NCBI RefSeq assembly: GCF_004794465.1 | Contig: NZ_SSDJ01000153.1 | Location: forward strand, 1-37,997 | DNA length: 37,997 nucleotides | Source: Microbacterium sp. K24 | Lineage (GTDB): Bacteria; Actinomycetota; Actinomycetes; Actinomycetales; Microbacteriaceae | Direction of reading: 5' to 3' | In this document: positions 31,680-37,997 of the stretch, in pieces | How positions within the stretch are numbered: position 1 is the stretch's first letter | How the letters are laid out: each line of letters begins with the position of its first letter | Notes under the pieces: model-generated | What the model saw: only the letters and a program-made list of their open reading frames with translations | What the model was told of the DNA's origin: nothing | The model's database searches: none | Made by a program: the position numbers and the translations under genes

Positions 31680-32147
31680 TCAGCGCGTGCCCCAGTTGTA
31701 GAGGTCCTTGTAGAGGCCCGCGTAGAGCAGGCTCTCGGTGTGCGCGACGCCCGGGATCGTGCGGATGCGCGTCGCGATGAGGTCGATGAGGTGCTCGTCG
31801 TCCTCGCACACGGCCTCGACGAGGATGTCGAAGGTGCCGAGGGTGACGACGACGTAGGCCAGCTCGCGGACCTTGGTGAGCTCCTGTGCGATCTCGCGCG
31901 GATCGCCCGTGACGCGGATGCCGATCATCGACATGCGGTGGAAGCCCAGCTGCATCGGGTCGGTCACTGCGACGATCTGGATGACGCCCGCCTCGGTCAT
32001 CCGCTGTACGCGCTGACGGGCGGCGGCTTCGCTGAGCCCGACCTCGCGGCCGATCTCGGCGTAGGGGCGGCGGCCGTCCTCCTGGAGGAGTTCGACGATC
32101 CGCTTCGAGATGTCGTCCAGGGTGGGCTGTGGAGGCTTCGTGCTCAT
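31680..32147 (-). CDS. Lrp/AsnC-family transcriptional regulator
   Basis: A 155-residue regulator. The N-terminal HTH has DDISKRIVELLQEDGRRPYAE, IGREVGLSEAAARQRVQRM and EAGVIQIVAV; the C-terminal RAM domain has GIRVTGDPREIAQELTKV and FDILVEAVCEDDEHL. It probably senses an amino acid or amine and controls both the FAD oxidoreductase/cupin genes downstream and the divergent aldehyde dehydrogenase. An 11-bp palindrome lies between the divergent genes. The ATG has no ribosome site, and CAATAT lies six bases before it on the minus strand, so it may be leaderless. Confidence 0.93.
   Translation of the reverse strand: MSTKPPQPTLDDISKRIVELLQEDGRRPYAEIGREVGLSEAAARQRVQRMTEAGVIQIVAVTDPMQLGFHRMSMIGIRVTGDPREIAQELTKVRELAYVVVTLGTFDILVEAVCEDDEHLIDLIATRIRTIPGVAHTESLLYAGLYKDLYNWGTR
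32054..32059 (-). other. No feature beyond Lrp coding sequence
   Basis: This short interval belongs to the Lrp HTH coding region (the glycine-rich turn). It is noted only to say that no separate internal signal is seen here. Confidence 0.05.
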
Positions 32148-32181
32148 GGGTCGATATTGTCAGGCTGGATGGTCATGCGCA

Positions 32182-32192
32182 ACTGATTCAGT
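32182..32192. promoter_or_regulatory. Candidate Lrp-type operator (ACTGA-T-TCAGT)
   Basis: A perfect 5-bp inverted repeat with one central T in the 100-base gap between the divergent lrp and aldehyde dehydrogenase genes. Lrp/AsnC sites are often short and degenerate, so this is suggestive only. Confidence 0.45.
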
Positions 32193-32235
32193 CGTTTCAA
32201 TGGATACTGACCTTCCGATTCCGTGGTTGAAGCGC

Positions 32236-32241
32236 TACGCT
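32236..32241 (+). promoter_or_regulatory. -10 hexamer TACGCT for leaderless aldehyde dehydrogenase
   Basis: TACGCT is followed by exactly six bases and the ATG at 32248, with no ribosome site. It is the same hexamer and spacing as at the tetR gene at 5875. Confidence 0.5.
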
Positions 32242-32247
32242 GACGCC

Positions 32248-33699
32248 ATGCTCAGTGAACTCCTGAACGGCTCCGCGACGCTCCAGAACTTCATCGGAGG
32301 GCGCTACGTGCCCGCCGCAGGCGTCGGACGGATGCCGCTCCTCGACCCGGCCACCGAAGACACCTACGGCGAGATCCCGCTCTCGGATGCCGGCGACGTG
32401 GATGCGGCCTATGCCGCGGCATCCGCTGCCTTCCCGATCTGGCGTGCCACGACGCCGGCCGACCGGCAGCTCGCGCTGTTCCGCATCGCCGACGAGATGG
32501 AGGCGCGCGCCGAGGAGTTCGCCGACCTCGAGTCGCAGGACACCGGCAAGCCGCGTGCGAGCCTGGTCGCCGACGAGATCATGCAGTCGATCGACCAGCT
32601 GCGCTTCTTCGCGGGTGCTGCCCGCAGCCTCGAGGGCCGTGCCGCGGGGGAGTACCTCGCCGGGCACACGTCGTTCGTGCGGCGCGAGCCGGTCGGCGTG
32701 ATCGGACAGGTGACGCCGTGGAACTATCCGCTGAACATGGCGGTGTGGAAGATCGCGCCCGCGCTCGCCGCCGGCAACACGGTCGTGCTGAAGCCGGCCG
32801 AGTCGACGCCGCTCACGACGCTGCTGCTGGCCGAGATCGTCGCGCTGCACACCCCTGCCGGAGTGCTCAACGTCGTGCTCGGCGCTCGTGACACCGGTGT
32901 CGCGCTGGTCGAGCATCCGGTGCCGCAGATGGTCGCGATCACGGGATCGGTGCGGGCCGGCATGGCGGTGGCGCGGTCGGCGGCGAACGACGTCAAGCGC
33001 GTGCACCTCGAGCTCGGCGGCAAGGCGCCGGCGATCGTGTTCCCCGACGCGTCGATCGAGAAGGCGGCCGCCGGGATCGTGAACGCCGCGTTCTTCAACG
33101 CCGGGCAGGACTGCACCGCGGCGACCCGGGTGCTCGTGCACGCGTCGATCCACGACGAGTTCGTCGCGGCGCTCGTGGAGAGTGCGCGCTCGTCTGCGCG
33201 TACCGGCGGACCTGCCGAGGAGGGCGTGCTCTACGGCCCGCTGAGCAGTGCGGCGCAGCTCGCGCAGGTGACGGGTTTCGTCGAGCGGCTGCCCGCGCAC
33301 GCGACCATCGAGACCGGTGGGCGTCGTCAGGGCGACCGGGGCTACTTCTTCGAGGCGACGATCGTGTCGGGCCTGCGTCAGGAAGACGAGGCGGTGCAGG
33401 GCGAGATCTTCGGCCCGGTGCTCACCGTTCAGGCGTTCGAGTCGGAGGCGGAGGCGCTCGCGATGGCGAACGACGTGCCCTATGCGCTGGCCTCATCGGT
33501 GTGGACGACCGATCATGCGCGAGCGATGCGGTTCTCGCGCGACCTCGACTTCGGCTGCGTATGGATCAACACGCACATCCCCTTCGTGTCGGACATGCCG
33601 CACGGCGGGTTCAAGCACTCCGGCTACGGGAAGGACCTCTCGCAGTACGGCTTCGACGACTACACCCGCATCAAGCACGTGATGACCGCGCTGGACTGA
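32248..33699 (+). CDS. Aldehyde dehydrogenase, gamma-aminobutyraldehyde dehydrogenase-like
   Basis: A 483-residue NAD(P)-dependent aldehyde dehydrogenase. The cofactor region has QVTPWNYPLNMAVWKIAPAL and LKPAESTPLTT; catalytic Glu255 is in HLELGGKAP and nucleophile Cys289 in NAGQDCTAATR. The GQDCTA form and C-terminal HGGFKHSGYGKDLS are typical of the gamma-aminobutyraldehyde/betaine aldehyde group. It would oxidise the aldehyde from the divergent FAD oxidoreductase to the acid. ATG 32248 is preferred to ATG 32200 because of the -10 hexamer six bases before it and the good match of LSELLNGSATLQNFIGG to family N-termini. It converges with the M23 peptidase gene after 20 bases. Confidence 0.92.
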   Translation: MLSELLNGSATLQNFIGGRYVPAAGVGRMPLLDPATEDTYGEIPLSDAGDVDAAYAAASAAFPIWRATTPADRQLALFRIADEMEARAEEFADLESQDTGKPRASLVADEIMQSIDQLRFFAGAARSLEGRAAGEYLAGHTSFVRREPVGVIGQVTPWNYPLNMAVWKIAPALAAGNTVVLKPAESTPLTTLLLAEIVALHTPAGVLNVVLGARDTGVALVEHPVPQMVAITGSVRAGMAVARSAANDVKRVHLELGGKAPAIVFPDASIEKAAAGIVNAAFFNAGQDCTAATRVLVHASIHDEFVAALVESARSSARTGGPAEEGVLYGPLSSAAQLAQVTGFVERLPAHATIETGGRRQGDRGYFFEATIVSGLRQEDEAVQGEIFGPVLTVQAFESEAEALAMANDVPYALASSVWTTDHARAMRFSRDLDFGCVWINTHIPFVSDMPHGGFKHSGYGKDLSQYGFDDYTRIKHVMTALD

Positions 33700-33719
33700 T
33701 GCCGTGCGCGGTATCCGGG

Positions 33720-34772
33720 TCAGGTCACGTTCTGCGCGAGCCAGGGCCGGGGGTCCACGGGGACCGTGTTGATGTGCACCTCGAAGTGCAAGCACGAGCC
33801 GAACACGTATCCGGTCGATCCGACGTCGCCGATGTACTGGCCCGCCTCGACGCAGTCGCCGACCTCGACCGCGCGACTCCCGTACGTCATGTGGGAGTAG
33901 ACGGTGCTCACGGCCTTCCCGTCGACGATGCTCTCGATCTGGATCGTCACGCCGTAGCCCTGGTAGCTCTCGGTCGACCGGGAGACGCAGCCCTTCATGG
34001 CCGCATTGATCGGCGTGCCGACGGGTGCGGCGAAGTCCTGGCCGAGATGGGACCGCCCGGGTCGCGAGGCGCCGAAGCCATCGGTGAACGAGTACGTCCC
34101 CTCGGCCATCGGCATCACGATGCGATCGGCGAGCGGGATGTCGATCGCGCTGCTGAGCGGCATGCCGGCGGCGACCGCGGCAGCGACAGCACGGGAGCGC
34201 GTCTCCTTGATCTCCTCGGGCGTCGTCGCCGCGAAAGCCCCGCGCGGGGCGATCTCGGCGCGGATCTCATCCGTCGCCGTATATGCCTGAGAGTCGGCGT
34301 CTGCCGTGGTGGAGACGGCCGCGGCTGCGCTGGCTGCGGCGGTCTGATCGCTCAGCGGGTTGAGCCCGGGAAAAGCCGCGCCGGTCATCATCACGCCGAT
34401 GGCGAGCGTGGCACCGAGCGTCTTGACCTTCGCCCAGTGGCGCTTCGTCCGGCGGGACTGAGCCCGGGAGAGCGGTGCGACCGGCCGCGTCGTCTTCGAG
34501 GTCGGCCGGGGTGTGATCGTCGGGGGTCGCTGCGGCGACCGCGGTGCTGACGTCGGTGCGTCAGGGTCGGACGCAGGGGCGTCCGCTCGGCGCGGGCTCT
34601 GCGGACTCACGGATGCGGAACGCCGAAGATCACGGCGCAACAGCGGGCGTTGCGAGTCAGAGGTGTCTTTTGCGGGTTCCGAGGCACCCTGAGCGGGCTC
34701 GGTGGGCAGGGAGTTCGTGACGGGTCCTTCCGGAGGCGGGTGTGCGTGGCGGTCGATCCCCCCGGATGCCAC
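33720..34772 (-). CDS. M23-family (LytM-type) peptidoglycan endopeptidase with N-terminal membrane anchor
   Basis: A 350-residue protein if started at GTG 34772. It has a Pro/Ser/Arg-rich cytoplasmic region of about 110 residues, one hydrophobic segment (VKTLGATLAIGVMMTGAAF) at about 115-133, a linker and a C-terminal M23 domain. Zinc and catalytic residues are seen in SHLGQDFAAPVGTPI (His and Asp of HxxxD), VYSHM and CLHFEVHI (HxH). It probably cleaves peptidoglycan crosslinks outside the membrane. The start is uncertain: a good ribosome site GGAAGGA lies just before an in-frame GTC at 34719-34721, which is not a start codon. Its 3' end converges with the aldehyde dehydrogenase gene. Confidence 0.85.
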   Translation of the reverse strand: MASGGIDRHAHPPPEGPVTNSLPTEPAQGASEPAKDTSDSQRPLLRRDLRRSASVSPQSPRRADAPASDPDAPTSAPRSPQRPPTITPRPTSKTTRPVAPLSRAQSRRTKRHWAKVKTLGATLAIGVMMTGAAFPGLNPLSDQTAAASAAAAVSTTADADSQAYTATDEIRAEIAPRGAFAATTPEEIKETRSRAVAAAVAAGMPLSSAIDIPLADRIVMPMAEGTYSFTDGFGASRPGRSHLGQDFAAPVGTPINAAMKGCVSRSTESYQGYGVTIQIESIVDGKAVSTVYSHMTYGSRAVEVGDCVEAGQYIGDVGSTGYVFGSCLHFEVHINTVPVDPRPWLAQNVT

Positions 34773-34834
34773 CGTTACCGATTCGTAATTTATGCGCTGG
34801 GTCGCGCGGGGTCAAATCGAGCGCGAGACGGGCC

Positions 34835-35359
34835 TCAGCCGGCGAGCGCCTTGACCCGCCGGTGCTCCTTCAGCGTGAGGTTCGGCCGTTCGTCGACCTT
34901 CGTCGCCCCGTCGAGCTCCCAGCCTCGGCGGGCGTAGAAGGCGTCGGCGCGGTCGTTGCCGTCGAGCACCCACAGGTAGGCGCGGGTGTGTCCGGCATCC
35001 GCGATGCGTTGCTCAGCGGCTTCCAGGAGGGCGCGGCCGACGCCGGTGGACCACGCGTCGGGATCGGCGTAGATGCCGTAGACCTCTCCGTCGGCAGCGC
35101 CGTCTTCGTCACGACCTGAGCCGAACGACGCCCAGCCGAGGATCGCTCCGTCACGGACCGCGACCAGGATGCCGAGGCCGGTGGGAAGTGGTGTGGCGAT
35201 GAACCCGCGCCAGCTGGCCGCGCGGTCCGGGATCGACAGCCCGTCCAGGACATCCTGATCGATGAGCCCGCGATATGCCGCGCGCCACGAGCGCACGTGG
35301 ATGGAGGCGACCTGGTCGGCGTCGTCGACCCGGCCGTCGCGGACTTCGATGGCTGTCAT
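34835..35359 (-). CDS. GNAT-family N-acetyltransferase
   Basis: A 174-residue acetyltransferase. The start EVRDGRVDDADQVASIHV is the usual strand-helix opening, with WRAAYRGLID following. The acetyl-CoA site is around IYADPDAWSTGVGRALLEAAE (the GVGRALL loop is the Q/RxxGxG/A motif), and the C-terminus has LWVLDGNDRADAFYARRGWE, typical of GNAT family members. The substrate is unknown. TAGGCT lies exactly six bases before the ATG on the minus strand, again pointing to a leaderless transcript. It stands alone, divergent from the HNH gene. Confidence 0.92.
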   Translation of the reverse strand: MTAIEVRDGRVDDADQVASIHVRSWRAAYRGLIDQDVLDGLSIPDRAASWRGFIATPLPTGLGILVAVRDGAILGWASFGSGRDEDGAADGEVYGIYADPDAWSTGVGRALLEAAEQRIADAGHTRAYLWVLDGNDRADAFYARRGWELDGATKVDERPNLTLKEHRRVKALAG

Positions 35360-35365
35360 CGAGCC

Positions 35366-35371
35366 AGCCTA
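35366..35371 (-). promoter_or_regulatory. -10 hexamer TAGGCT for leaderless GNAT gene
   Basis: Read on the minus strand, TAGGCT is followed by six bases and the ATG at 35359. It is the same hexamer and spacing as at the hydrolase gene at 1527. Confidence 0.5.
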
Positions 35372-35493
35372 GTGAGGGCGCGGGAGTGTGGACGAGTCGG
35401 GTTTTATCGCGTTCTGTGCAGGGAGGGTGGTGATCTCAAGAGTATCGAAATATTTCTCTGAACTGCGGATTATCGGGTCTGAATGTCGGTGGC

Positions 35494-35510
35494 CCTCCGT
35501 TGAATGGAGG
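35494..35510 (+). promoter_or_regulatory. Hairpin or -10 element abutting the HNH start codon
   Basis: CCTCC and GGAGG, separated by seven bases, form an inverted repeat ending one base before ATG 35512. The central TTGAAT at 35500-35505 is -10-like and exactly six bases before the ATG. GGAGG is too close to act as a normal ribosome site, so the leaderless reading is preferred. Confidence 0.4.
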
Positions 35511-35511
35511 T

Positions 35512-37029
35512 ATGAACAGCACCGCAGGCATCTTCGATCAGGTCGTCTCCGACCTTCGTGAGCTGTTGCGTGCGGACTCGATCCGGCTGTCGACGGATGC
35601 CGAGAAGATGGACCTCCTGCGGGCCGCGGGTGAGGCGCAGCGGCTGGTCGATGCGCTGATCGTGGAGACGGTCGCGTCGGCGCACTCGGACTTCCCTCGC
35701 GGGTTCGGATGCGTGTCGATGAACGAGCAGCTGCAGCGGGTGCTGCGCACCGATGCGACAGGCGCCGGCCGCGTGGTACGGGCGGCGAAGATCGTGCACC
35801 GGGACACGGAGTTGACCTCGGGCGCACCGCTGCCCGCCTGGTGGCCGCAGCTGCGCGATGCGCTGCTCGACGGGGTCGTCGGCATCGCGGGGCTGCTGGC
35901 GGCGACCGGGCCGATCGATCAGGCCGGGAGGCGGATCAGTCCGGAGGACCGGCTGCAGGCGGATGCCGCGCTGGCGGCGTATGCGCGCGGGCTCGCCGAC
36001 GAGGGTGCGGCTGCCGGTCTTGATACGGATCTGGGTGCTGATGCGGACGAGGGTGCAGAGGCGGACGAGGGCGCAGATGTCGCGCCTCCGGCGACGCCGG
36101 AAGACCTGCGGTTCCGGGCGCAGCTGATCGTGGCGTACCTCGACCCGGACGGCGCGAAGCCCGCGGAGGATGTCGCCATGCGCACACGCGGTGTGACCCT
36201 CGGGCGGGAGAAGGACGGCGTGATCCCGATCCGGGGTCATCTGCTTCCGGAGCTCGCCGGGCAGATGAAGGCCGGATGGGACGCCTACCTGAATCCGAAG
36301 GTGGACGGTCCGCCGATGCCGGGGGTGGCGTTCCGCCCCACCGAAGACTATGAGGGATCGGCATCCGGCCCCTCGTCCATGGATGACGAGCCGGGTGATG
36401 ATTCGTCTCTGCCGCCCGGTGACTCGAGCGGCATGGTCGACACCCGCACGAGGGCTCAGAAGCAGCACGACGCGCTCGCCGCGATGCTCGGCATCGCCGC
36501 CCGACACGACGAGATGCCAAGACTCGGCGGTGCCGCTCCCACCCTGCTCGTGACAGTCACCGCCGAGGACTACGCGACCGGCCGGGGGTGGGCCCACGTC
36601 GCGGGCATCGACACCCCGGTCTCCGTAGACGTCGCGCGGCACACGGCCTGCGGCGGCAACGTGCAGCGGGTGCTGTTCGACCCGGAGGGCCGCATCATCG
36701 GCATCGGAGCGACCGATCGGATCTTCACCGTCCACCAACGCCGCGCCATCATGCAGCGCGACAGGGAGTGCCTGATCCCCGGCTGCCACGTGCCCGCGTC
36801 GTGGTGTGAGATCCATCACGTGACCGAGCACGCGAGGGGCGGCCCGACCCACACCGACAACGGCGTCACCCTGTGCTGGCATCACCATCGCACCCTCGAC
36901 GATTCCGGGTGGGAGATCCGCATGCAGAACGGGGTCCCGCAGGTGCGCGGCCCGGGCTGGTGGGATCCCCACCGACGCTGGCGCACGCCCGGGCACATCC
37001 TCGCCAGCGTCCGCCGCCGGGCGGGATGA
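35512..37029 (+). CDS. DUF222 domain HNH endonuclease (13E12-repeat-like family)
   Basis: A 505-residue protein. The N-terminal two-thirds is the helical DUF222 domain, and the C-terminal HNH motif spans CLIPGCHVPASWCEIHHV, then TDNGVTLCWHHHRTLD, with Cys pairs and the catalytic His of EIHHV and CWHHH. The tail GWWDPHRRWRTPGH is typical of this actinobacterial family, which occurs in several copies per genome. A low-complexity acidic stretch (ADADEGAEADEGAD, near residues 175-195) interrupts the DUF222 region. Function is uncertain; mobile or competitive DNA endonuclease roles have been proposed. It is not next to any intron, intein or methyltransferase. Confidence 0.9.
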   Translation: MNSTAGIFDQVVSDLRELLRADSIRLSTDAEKMDLLRAAGEAQRLVDALIVETVASAHSDFPRGFGCVSMNEQLQRVLRTDATGAGRVVRAAKIVHRDTELTSGAPLPAWWPQLRDALLDGVVGIAGLLAATGPIDQAGRRISPEDRLQADAALAAYARGLADEGAAAGLDTDLGADADEGAEADEGADVAPPATPEDLRFRAQLIVAYLDPDGAKPAEDVAMRTRGVTLGREKDGVIPIRGHLLPELAGQMKAGWDAYLNPKVDGPPMPGVAFRPTEDYEGSASGPSSMDDEPGDDSSLPPGDSSGMVDTRTRAQKQHDALAAMLGIAARHDEMPRLGGAAPTLLVTVTAEDYATGRGWAHVAGIDTPVSVDVARHTACGGNVQRVLFDPEGRIIGIGATDRIFTVHQRRAIMQRDRECLIPGCHVPASWCEIHHVTEHARGGPTHTDNGVTLCWHHHRTLDDSGWEIRMQNGVPQVRGPGWWDPHRRWRTPGHILASVRRRAG

Positions 37030-37055
37030 GCGGCGTGCGGGATGAGCGCCTGTGT

Positions 37056-37670
37056 CTACGGCGTGAGCGCCGCGATCCATGGGTGCCCTGGGTGCGCTGT
37101 CTCCAAGGCGGCCCGAAGCCAGCGGGCAGCTCCCTCTTCCAGCAGAGGGTTCGCAGTCTCGAAGTCCTGCTGATCCTCCGGGCGCAGACCGCGGGCCTTG
37201 TGCAGCAGTTGAACCTCCGGACGCAGATACCGCACTCCTTCGTATTCCCAGAGGATGCTGCCGAAGGGAAGGGTGATCCGCGGATCGCGCTTGTATGTCC
37301 AGAGTTCCTCCGTGGCATCCATGAGGATGACGTCGTACTCCCACGGATCCGCGCCGCTCCTGCGCAACCACAGATTGCTGCACGTCGGCGAGATCGCCGG
37401 ATCGTCACCGACCAACGGCGTCAACGTGCCCCGGTCTGCGGCCCAGACGTCCCACTCGCCCTCGAGATGATCGAGCAGAGTTGCTGCATCTGCACGCGGG
37501 ACGCTCGGGTCGATGTCGCCGTGCGGGCGAGCGACTCCGGTGAACGCCTCGACGGCCCAACCACCGGCGATCCACCAGCGGTGCGCATAACCGTCGAACA
37601 GCGCGACGACATCTGCCGGACCTCGCGAACGCCATGGCCCATAGAGACGCACGATCTCCTCATGATCCAT
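37056..37670 (-). CDS. Nucleotidyltransferase resembling aminoglycoside 2''-adenylyltransferases
   Basis: A 204-residue protein of the AadB-like nucleotidyltransferase fold. The diagnostic stretch is WWIAGGWAVEAFTGVARPHG followed by DIDPSV. Classical ANT(2'') enzymes have GGWA.D...GR..R.HDDID, so here the first Asp is Glu and the Asp before DID is Gly; the essential Asp-x-Asp (DID) is kept. A later DVILMDATEELWTYKRD block holds a third acidic residue. It may modify aminoglycosides or another small molecule, but resistance should not be assumed. The start at 37670 is supported by TACGGT exactly six bases before the ATG; a longer frame to 37742 has no support. Confidence 0.82.
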   Translation of the reverse strand: MDHEEIVRLYGPWRSRGPADVVALFDGYAHRWWIAGGWAVEAFTGVARPHGDIDPSVPRADAATLLDHLEGEWDVWAADRGTLTPLVGDDPAISPTCSNLWLRRSGADPWEYDVILMDATEELWTYKRDPRITLPFGSILWEYEGVRYLRPEVQLLHKARGLRPEDQQDFETANPLLEEGAARWLRAALETAHPGHPWIAALTP

Positions 37671-37676
37671 GACCCC

Positions 37677-37682
37677 ACCGTA
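37677..37682 (-). promoter_or_regulatory. -10 hexamer TACGGT for leaderless nucleotidyltransferase
   Basis: On the minus strand, TACGGT precedes the ATG at 37670 by exactly six bases, fitting the TANNNT-N6-start pattern. Confidence 0.5.
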
Positions 37683-37784
37683 CGTTCTCGGGTGCTCTCC
37701 GGCCGTCGAATCCGAGTTCCTGCGCCCCATCGACGGGTGCAACCCGATGTGGCATAGTGGGCGGGACGCCGACCCAGGGATGAC

Positions 37785-37997
37785 ATGTCGAGACCACTCG
37801 CGGGACCGCAGAGCCTGCTTCGAACTCTCAACGGCCGCGCGATCCTCGAGGCACTCGCGCGCAGCGGGCCGCAGACCCGCGCCGAGCTGATGGCCACCAC
37901 CGGACTCTCCCGCACCGCCGTGACGCAGGTGCTGCGCATGCTCGACGCTGCCGGAGCCGTCGCCGCCGCGGGTGTCGACCGCGACACCCGCGGACCC
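37785..37997 (+). CDS. ROK-family transcriptional regulator, N-terminal part (runs off window)
   Basis: The first 71 codons of a ROK (NagC/XylR-type) regulator. SRPLAGPQSLLRTLNGRAIL is the usual lead-in, and ARSGPQTRAELMATTGLSRT, then AVTQVLRMLDAAGAV, is the winged HTH (about residues 25-60). The sugar-kinase-like sensing domain would follow beyond the window. AGGGA precedes ATG 37785 at normal spacing, and CATAGT at about 37753-37758 may be the -10. Its target genes are probably sugar transport or catabolism genes to the right of this window. Confidence 0.85.
   Translation, partial: MSRPLAGPQSLLRTLNGRAILEALARSGPQTRAELMATTGLSRTAVTQVLRMLDAAGAVAAAGVDRDTRGP

Noticed and set aside
32054..32059. 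Possible internal signal in the lrp gene
   Set aside because: Nothing distinguishes this stretch from the coding sequence; the near-zero-confidence entry in the feature list should be ignored.
33700..33719. Terminator between convergent aldehyde dehydrogenase and M23 genes
   Set aside because: The 20-base gap shows no convincing stem-loop or T-run.
35512..37029. Homing endonuclease in an intron or intein
   Set aside because: The HNH domain is in the common DUF222 family, is free-standing between complete genes, and no interrupted gene or splice motif is seen.

Overview
The window is about 38 kb of very GC-rich DNA with dense gene packing, many ATGA and GTGA start/stop overlaps, frequent GTG starts, and regulators and transporters typical of Actinobacteria. 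The gene set (CutC, DUF1684, DUF222/HNH, DUF3237, actinobacterial-style lipoprotein importers, ROK/TetR/MarR/Lrp regulators) and the codon style suggest Microbacteriaceae, probably a Microbacterium-like organism. That assignment is inference, as there is no rRNA to confirm it. I see no tRNA, rRNA, CRISPR array, prophage or transposase. No gene-free stretch exceeds about 175 bp.

Layout. 1-5287 is a plus-strand housekeeping/accessory run: the tail of a PucR-type regulator, cutC, an alpha/beta hydrolase, a DUF1684 protein, a lipoate ligase with an unusual N-terminal accessory domain, and a solitary DNA methyltransferase. 5306-9610 is a TetR-controlled unit: the repressor is divergent from an MFS transporter, a carboxylesterase and a PAP2 phosphatase, with two related palindromes between. 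9621-11883 is a minus-strand operon of FAD monooxygenase, MarR regulator and DUF3237 protein, with a palindromic operator abutting a perfect TATAAT.

11962-29840 is the centrepiece. Two complete peptide/opine-type ABC importers, each with a paralogous YtcJ-like amidohydrolase, lie in mirror orientation and converge tail to tail, overlapping by 46 bp at 19552-19597. The plus-strand operon (12807-19597) is amidohydrolase, binding lipoprotein, two permeases and a fused double-ATPase. The minus-strand operon (29138-19552) is CocE-type hydrolase, DUF3237, binding lipoprotein, two permeases, fused double-ATPase, DUF3237 and amidohydrolase. Each has its own divergent TetR gene at its outer end, with promoters sitting on inverted repeats. 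With the DUF3237 gene of the neighbouring monooxygenase operon there are three DUF3237 paralogues within 18 kb. Together this looks like a catabolic island for one or more imported peptide-like, amide or ester compounds. The substrate and the role of DUF3237 cannot be read from sequence.

29871-33699 is an amine-oxidation module: cupin, glycine-oxidase-fold FAD oxidoreductase, Lrp/AsnC regulator and divergent aldehyde dehydrogenase, resembling putrescine/gamma-aminobutyraldehyde catabolism. 33720-37997 holds an M23 peptidase, a GNAT acetyltransferase, a DUF222/HNH protein, an ANT(2'')-like nucleotidyltransferase and the start of a ROK-family regulator.

A recurring signal is a -10-like hexamer (usually TANNNT) exactly six bases before the start codon of nine genes that lack a well-placed ribosome binding site, which points to leaderless transcripts.
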